DNA of 64,000 bases from Labyrinthula sp. Ha (taxonomy: Eukaryota > Sar > Bigyra > Labyrinthulida > Labyrinthulaceae). Positions 57,801-64,000 of the stretch are shown piece by piece; positions within the stretch are counted from its first letter, which is position 1, and each line of letters starts with the position of its first letter. Both the position numbers and the translations under genes were made by a program. Under the pieces are notes generated by a model, which searched no databases, was not told the DNA's origin, and saw only the letters and a program-made list of their open reading frames with translations. The stretch is from assembly GCA_015227615.1 (NCBI GenBank), contig JAALGZ010000002.1:62001-126000 (forward strand). The letters run 5' to 3'.

Positions 57801-59584
57801 TTGAGCTTATTAAGAGCTATTCTTGAGCTCTTCTTCCGTCGAGACCCTTTTTTAACAGGTTCAGAGCTAGGATAATGATTTCTTCTTGTAGCAGCAGGCG
57901 TGGCAGGTACAAAAGTCGAAACCTGAGCTTTCAGATCATTGGCTGCTAAGAGCTCCAAAGATGTTCCGGTGACTCTATAGCCAAACAGATTATTTCCTGC
58001 ATCCTTCAAATGTTTTTTAATCAACGCAATTAGGTGTTTTTGAAGATTATACCTAAATTTTGACTTTACCGAAGTTTGAAAATATTCCTTACCAACTCTC
58101 TCCTGGAAATAATTTGTAATTTCATCTTCACAAAACTTCTTAATCTTTTGTAGTTCATCCAAAGAGCGGTGTTCAATTAACTTCTCTCTATGAGAAATTC
58201 TTGCTTCTGTTTCTTTTGGGAACACAGTACTTAAGAAAAACCACAAGACAAAAAATTTTTCTGAGATTTTTGGATTTTCACCTGGGGTAATCTCTACCTT
58301 CCATTCAGACACAGGTTGTTCTTCTTTTAACTTGATTACAATCTTCGGTACTTTCTCTTTCCCCTTAGACTTTAATAAGACACTCTGTTCTGGTCTCTCA
58401 CTCAATCTAGTTTTCAGTTTAATAGGTTTTACCTGGCTAACCTTTTCATAAAGCTTTTTACCAGATTCTGGTCTCCTCTTCTTAGCAGGAACCATCCTTT
58501 TCTTAGGAACGGGTACAATCGGTTCAAAGGAAACCGCGTTTAAAACTCTCTTACGCTTGTTTGATTCTTCAGAAACAGCATTAAGTAGCGCATCGACGCC
58601 ATCGCGCTGACCAGTTGGTTTTAACCTTGCTTTTCTCTTAATAGAGTTCCTTTGGCCACTCTCATTTCCACTCTTAAGACCAAGCGAGACTGGCGGAGTA
58701 GCAGCAGATTTTCTTCTTCTGGATGATGTAATTATATTCCGTGGGTCCACATTTCCATCTATCTGATTTGTTAAACCAAACTCAATGGGTTCAGGTTCTA
58801 CAGAATTTGCTTGAACAAGAACTTCGGGACTCCTTCCGCTAGTATTTTCATTATTAGATTTAGTTCTCATCTTAATCTTCTTTAAATTAGACGCTTTGAT
58901 TTGTTCAATCGCTCTTCTTGGTGTCTCCAGGTTGGATGGTTTAACCTGCACCTTGTTTTGACTAACCTGGACTTTAGTTTTCTGTTTCTTCGGGGAGATT
59001 TCAGATAGATTCGATGAATTTTTCTTACTTACGCTCAAAGGAATCTTCTCTTCATCTATTCTTAGATCCTTGTTCTCTACCTGTTGAGTTGAAGATATAT
59101 TTTTCGTGTCCCGTGTTACTGTAGCTTTACTAGGTTTATCAAAAGCCTTTTGCAACGCTTTTTCAAAATCATTCTGTTTCTTTTCATTCTTTAAATCCTC
59201 GGCATTCTTTTCTGTCAAAGGAACAATCTTTTCTTCTCCTTTCACGTACAAAATCCAAAGTTTCTTTTCTTTTCCTTGTGCATCAACATACTTGCATAAA
59301 ACCCAACTTCCAAAATACCCAACTGTAGGATCACCTGGATCAACGTAATCCTCCTTATATGAAAATCTCTTGAAACGATTTCTCATGTGCGTCTCCAAAA
59401 ACTCAGAAGAACCACCACTTTTGAAACCTTCGGCAGTTGCTAGAAAATATTCATTTCCTGAATTTGTCTTGCTTTTTGGTGGTTTTATTTTTACATAAGA
59501 GTCCTTTTCTATTGATAGTTTTTCTGTTTTTTCTGGTTCCTAAAAATTTTAAATTTGTTAAATATTTACTTTTAAGGTGCTCAT
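54842..59584 (-). CDS. Large BAH / zinc-binding / PHD-finger chromatin protein (one 30-nt intron)
   Basis: Nuclear chromatin-associated protein, about 1570 aa. Exon 1 is only 15 nt (59570-59584, MSTLK), then a 30-nt intron, then one exon from 59539. The N-terminal third is basic and low-complexity. A BAH domain lies at about 637-767: FQIWDFVVVF, FFIGQIEELFQDKNG, KVAWLYWPSDVLLT, LNELFSSYETDV. A Cys/His cluster at about 876-925 resembles a ZZ-type finger (CAFC..CLVC..C..C..C with a later HRSGH). A PHD finger starts near 1257: CLNCKKN, MIMCDGCDGNYHYFC, CQQC. A C-terminal coiled coil (about 1510-1540) follows. BAH plus PHD modules usually read histone marks; the target is unknown. The long frame begins without ATG, so the exon-1 join supplies the start. 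It lies 153 bp behind the channel gene, same strand. Confidence 0.82.
59540..59569 (-). other. 30-nt GT-AG intron after a 15-nt first exon
   Basis: Minus strand begins GTAAATATTTAAC and ends AATTTTTAG, phase 0. It follows ATG AGC ACC TTA AAA and precedes GAACCAGAA, from which the frame is open for 4.7 kb. It contains an in-frame TAA, so retention would truncate the protein at once. Confidence 0.7.
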
Positions 59585-62500
59585 ATTTTAGAATATTAAT
59601 ATGATATTTTAGTACTCTTAAGTAGAAAGAAAAGAGGAATTAAAGTCAAAAAGTGATTTAAAAACGATAGAATTTCGACTGAATATAATTGAAATTTAAT
59701 ATCTAATTGATTTAGACAAAATTTGAAGAAGAAATCAAAACTTTTATAATTTCGTAGAATTCCCTAGGATTTTCTTATAGAAGAAGTGATTTATGCTTCA
59801 AGACGATCTTAAAGTTTATTTCTTGAGTAAAACCAAATATACTTTTTCAATTAAAAGCTATGCACACGTTTTTTCTTTTCCCTTTCTTGATCTTGCCGTG
59901 TTAAAATGCCTTTTCTTATTCCTTTGATTTAGGAAACGGTTTGAAGCAAATTGCTTTTGATGCCAGGGATTGGGCCTGTGCAAACAGGGTTCATTTTGGG
60001 GAAATTCCTGGATGGCATATATAGCATCCCTGTTTCCAATTAGTCTACATAATACGTACCAGTTTCTTTGATTATCTGCGTTTAGAAGCTGTACAAATAG
60101 AGCTACATAACATAAACATTAAAATTACCTAGAATTCAATATCATTTCCTCTCAATCATAAAGTCATCGTCAGTTTTAGCTTGCTAAGAGGATGTACTAG
60201 TTGATCAACTCATTGACAGTCTTTGGAAAGTAGCAACTATTAATACTTTCTGCGTAATTTTCAGAGATAATGTGACATTGAAAAGGAATTTATTAATTTA
60301 TTAAGTATTAAGTTTGTTCCTTATTTTAGATTATTACGTTTCTTTATATATGGCAGCTACAGTAAGTGTAGTGTTAAGGGCCCTCCTGTTTCAGCTTAAC
60401 TAAGACCAATACTCTCCGAAGCTAGGGAGAAGAGCAAATGTAGGTTTTAGATTTTGTACTATGAGAACTTATATTTGTTAACAGAATTTCGATATATATA
60501 TATACTCCTCTTGGACTGTTCCAAGAGGAAGACACTTCCACTGAGCTGGTAACTCTTCAAGAAGATGTGTTTAAGTTACACGTGATATACAAGATTTATC
60601 TTTTGAATGAACTTCTTACTCGAAATAATGGTCAAGGTGTTCACCAAAGTTTTTTCGCATTTTCGTGTAAAGATCTCTATAGCTTTCTACCAAGAATTAT
60701 AATCCTAAATGTATGTTTTTCCTAGTCTTCTTAGTTCCCGGTAGACTTCCTTGTTGACTTTTCTTTCAGGAACAAAGGTTAGTTTCCCAATTATTCCTAT
60801 GTCATATGCCAGAGACTCCACTAAGAACAGGTCAAATTGACTATCTTAGCGGGGATAGGTACTTCAAGAATTGATTAAAATAACTTGGAACCATAGTCCG
60901 TGAGCCAAAAACAATACACCAAATATATTCCTTAGAGAAATTTTTGAATAACCTCGGGGAAAAAACTAAAAGTTTTCAAACCCTCTATTGACATTATCAT
61001 TGATGTAAAGGTTAGGTATTTGCTAAGTCCGCAATGAGCATTTGATTGCACGAGTGGTCTATCTGGCATGAACCTGAATTCAAGAAAACATCTGGAACTT
61101 TGTAACAACTGGCTTACAAATCACGGATGGGCCCGGAGCACCAGTGCTCCCTGCCCTAAACAACGTTTTTATTATTTCCTTTTACCTCAGTCAAATTGAA
61201 GAAAACACGATATGTGACATAAACTGTACTAGGGGCTACTTCTTTACTTTGCGAGCTGCTGGATAACATTGATAAAGAAAGGTTTCATTTCCTAACTAGT
61301 TCTAAACATGTGGCATGGATATTGGCAAACCCAGTACATAACCGTGTCTCGGTCTAAGACAGTAGAGAGCACATTAGGTGGATAGTTAAGTTGAAGCAAC
61401 CCGCCTAATTTTCTATTTAGCATAAAAAATTGAAAATACATATCATTTTCTAACTCGTAATAAATTAAGACCTCATTCAATTTCAAGAAGATCTCTAGTG
61501 CTAGCAGATATTACTAGGAATCATTCTTCAGAAAAATTATCAATACATATTTGCTATATGTTCTGATTCTGATTATCAACTAGAAATTTGGGACCTTGAA
61601 CCTTATCAAATGATTATGATTTTTGTTAACTGATCCATAATAAATTGAGGTGCCTGGCTCTATCTAAAATGATCCAACAAATATTATTGTCAGCTTGCAG
61701 TAAGTCGAAACCTTCAAAAATTGGATCATGTGGTCAAGCTTTGTATTTATTATCAATGGATAGCAAGAATTAAATATGAAAAATTTAAAGCAAAATAGAA
61801 CTCGATTTTATTATTGTAAAGCAGAGTCATAACAAAAATTCAGCAGTTACTGGCAGTTTTTAGAAGATTTAATTCCTGCTCAAATGGTTAAATAAAACTA
61901 AGTCCTTTAAGTGGAAATTTTCCATCACCACCTTATTGCAGGAAATAAAAGTGCCAGATAAAGGTTTCATTTCTTTGTAAAAAACTTATTTTTTTCTCCT
62001 ATCTTTTAGAAGCTTCTTCCCTCATTTCCTACATTTCAACTTCAAGACAAAGAATTCACGAATTCCAGATAAATAGTTAATTTCACCCTTTATATCTGAA
62101 GGACCTTGGAAAGTAACCTTGATTAACTCAGCTACAGCAAGTTTTTTTCATATTTCTTGTCCGCACCTTGTTCATCATTTCTAAACTTCAATAAATAATA
62201 TTTATTTCAGATGCAGGGTTGAGTACATCGTCACAGGAGCACGTACTTGTAAAACAAAGCTTTTCTGAACGAAATTAGTCAGTGTCTCTAGCCGAAGCAT
62301 ACTTTGTACATAATAGTAGGGGTGTTTGTCAACTGCTATCTAGCTGATGAAAACTAGGTTATTAACTTTGATAAGATCACTACGGGACAGTTAGAGGGTT
62401 AGGGTATTTAACCTCAAGTAGCTTAAATTATACAGCTATTAAAGCTCTTACACTTAGTTTAATACCTCAAAATGGCAATCTTGTTTACTGGCTGTGGTGT

Positions 62501-63026
62501 TTTCGACCGGATTTTACTATAATCATTTTATGAACTTTTTTGTAAACTGGTTAAGGTCCTATCTCTCTCGCAAAAACTTTATTCATGAACTACTATTTCA
62601 GTTAGAACTTAATTGGTCTGATTTCTTCCCGAGTAAGAAATGTAATTTATTTAATTACAAAGTAGTGTTCTTTCGACGTGGTTATTGCACACCTTTTGCC
62701 TTAACTAAAGCTGTCCAAATTAATTGTAGGCACCATAACTATTATGCTGATTATTTATATTTTGTATATTAAATAAAACACAGTAACGAAGTGTTCGAGT
62801 GACCGCTCATACATTTCCTGCATGTTAGTTTGCTAAGCCTCTACTTCAACCGGTCAACACTGCAAGGTAAAACCAAAGAGTTATAATTCTATGGCTCTAT
62901 TTTTCTGATCAAAGCAAAAACTAGGAAGACAGAATAATTCGATAATTGCTACTGTAAATAACTTTTAATGCCTACCCAAACAATCTCAAGCAAATGTACA
63001 CATCAAAGTTAAATAACACGGATATC
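59585..63026. other. 3.4-kb gene desert
   Basis: No gene recognised. The stretch 61560-61730 (GATTCTGATTATCAAC, GGATCATGTGGTCAAGCTTT) resembles the inverse of parts of 2996-3220, hinting at a dispersed short element. The ORF at 62494-62772 has no motif. Confidence 0.5.
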
Positions 63027-64000
63027 TTACTCTCCTTTTACCGTCTTCATTACATCATCATAAGCACTTTCATGAACCCCTTTCACTGCACGTCCTGAAT
63101 TGTCACCTCCTACACCTGACGCCAGTCTCTTAAATTCTTCATCCCATTCAATAGCCGCAGGCGTCGAGCAAGCGATGCTTGGACCTGAAGGTACTGTGTT
63201 TCTTGCACTTTCTGAAGGAAACGCGTTCTCGAACATTTCTCTATAAACATAAGCTTCCTTTGTCTGCGGGGTATTCACCGGAAATCTCTTTGCTCTATTC
63301 TTGAACTGTGAATCTGATACTTTAGCAGCTCCGTTGTCTCTCAACCCGTCAATCCAACTATATCCCACACCATCTGAAAACTGTTCCTTCTGTCTCCAAA
63401 GTACTTCTGCCGGTAGGTATTTATATTCCTTCGTTTCATCAAAAGCTTTCCTTAGGATATATTTCTCGATTTTCTTTGCATTGTTTCTAGGTATTTTCAA
63501 ATCCGGGTTCATGTTCATAACAAGATCCAAGAACTCCTTATCTAGAAAGGGTACTCTAGGTTCCACCCCAAACGAACTCATGGCTTTGTTTGCTCGCAGG
63601 CAATCATAATAGTGCAGGTTATCTAGTTTCCTTACAGTCTCTTCATGAAGGGCTTTTCCATCGGGTGCCTTGTGGAAATACAAGTATCCAGCAAGACATT
63701 CATCAGCGCCCTCCCCAGATAAAACCATCTTCACCCCGAGAGCCTTAATCTTTCTAGCCATTAAGTACATTGGCGTACTAGCTCTAATGGTTGTTACATC
63801 ATACGTCTCCAAATGATATATTACCTCGTGTAAAACGTCCAATCCCTCCTGCACAGTAAATACAAACTCATGATGCTGGGTTCCTAGAAAATCACTAACT
63901 TTCTTAGCGGCTTCTAAGTCAGGACTACCTTTTAGCCCAATACTGAAAGAATGAATCGCAGGGTAGTTTGGCATTTTGTTTTTGAACTTTACTGCAACGC
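63027..64000 (-). CDS. ASNS: Asparagine synthetase (glutamine-hydrolysing), 5' end outside window
   Basis: Makes asparagine from aspartate, ATP and glutamine. Only the C-terminal 323 residues are present, and the frame is open to the right edge, so the glutaminase domain and the SGG-type ATP loop lie outside. The visible synthetase domain is highly conserved: [118 protein letters not shown]. The usual E-I-F-G-G after SGEG(S/A)D reads E-C-L-A-G here, a mild variation. The C-terminus ends [13 protein letters not shown], as in bacterial-type class B and plant enzymes. Nearest neighbour is a 3.4-kb desert. Confidence 0.95.
   Translation of the reverse strand, partial: VAVKFKNKMPNYPAIHSFSIGLKGSPDLEAAKKVSDFLGTQHHEFVFTVQEGLDVLHEVIYHLETYDVTTIRASTPMYLMARKIKALGVKMVLSGEGADECLAGYLYFHKAPDGKALHEETVRKLDNLHYYDCLRANKAMSSFGVEPRVPFLDKEFLDLVMNMNPDLKIPRNNAKKIEKYILRKAFDETKEYKYLPAEVLWRQKEQFSDGVGYSWIDGLRDNGAAKVSDSQFKNRAKRFPVNTPQTKEAYVYREMFENAFPSESARNTVPSGPSIACSTPAAIEWDEEFKRLASGVGGDNSGRAVKGVHESAYDDVMKTVKGE

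Noticed and set aside
1-64000. tRNA, rRNA, CRISPR or bacterial operon features
   Set aside because: No cloverleaf with a GTTCGA-type box, no rRNA-like block, no spaced direct repeats and no Shine-Dalgarno-linked gene strings were seen on reading. Gene content is eukaryotic nuclear.

Overview
The window looks like nuclear DNA of a protist. It is strongly AT-rich and carries a spliceosomal Sm protein, a TFIIH subunit, STE20/PAK and RCK-type kinases, a Ctf4 replication hub, a GET2-like receptor, a voltage-gated cation channel, and relics of two retrotransposon classes. TAA, TAG and TGA all end intact genes, so the code looks standard. I cannot fix the lineage. The channel pore type and the very short introns fit some stramenopiles, but that is a weak inference.

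Layout: (1) 3-983, 3' end of a DHH exopolyphosphatase-like gene. (2) 1-19 kb, a gene desert holding a diverged ~1.1 kb noncoding repeat in two copies (about 6.0-7.15 and 17.5-18.6 kb). Between the copies lie a dead non-LTR retrotransposon (8.1-11.3 kb) and a dead Roco (ROC-COR) gene (13.0-14.8 kb). (3) 19.1-26.0 kb, a compact island: Ctf4/WDHD1-like, PAK-like kinase, GET2/CAML-like, RCK (MAK/Ime2) kinase. (4) 26-31.8 kb, desert with scraps of former coding sequence. (5) 31.8-34.3 kb, island: an unidentified 448-aa protein, SmF, MAT1/TFB3. (6) 34.3-45.1 kb, desert. (7) 45.2-50.3 kb, a complete-length but inactivated Ty1/copia element with 152-bp LTRs and a 5-bp target duplication, inserted in a ~100-bp tandem duplication. 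(8) 51-59.6 kb, island: PH-domain protein, two-domain channel with EF-hands, large BAH/zinc/PHD chromatin protein. (9) 59.6-63.0 kb, desert. (10) right edge, 3' part of asparagine synthetase.

The most notable signal is a set of four ultra-short GT-AG introns (28, 29, 30 and 30 nt) in four separate genes. Each is supported independently, by a restored kinase subdomain, a removed family-atypical insertion, or a joined start exon. Genes in the islands are packed tightly (convergent stops 3, 20 and 50 bp apart) while the deserts are 5-11 kb, so the architecture is bimodal.
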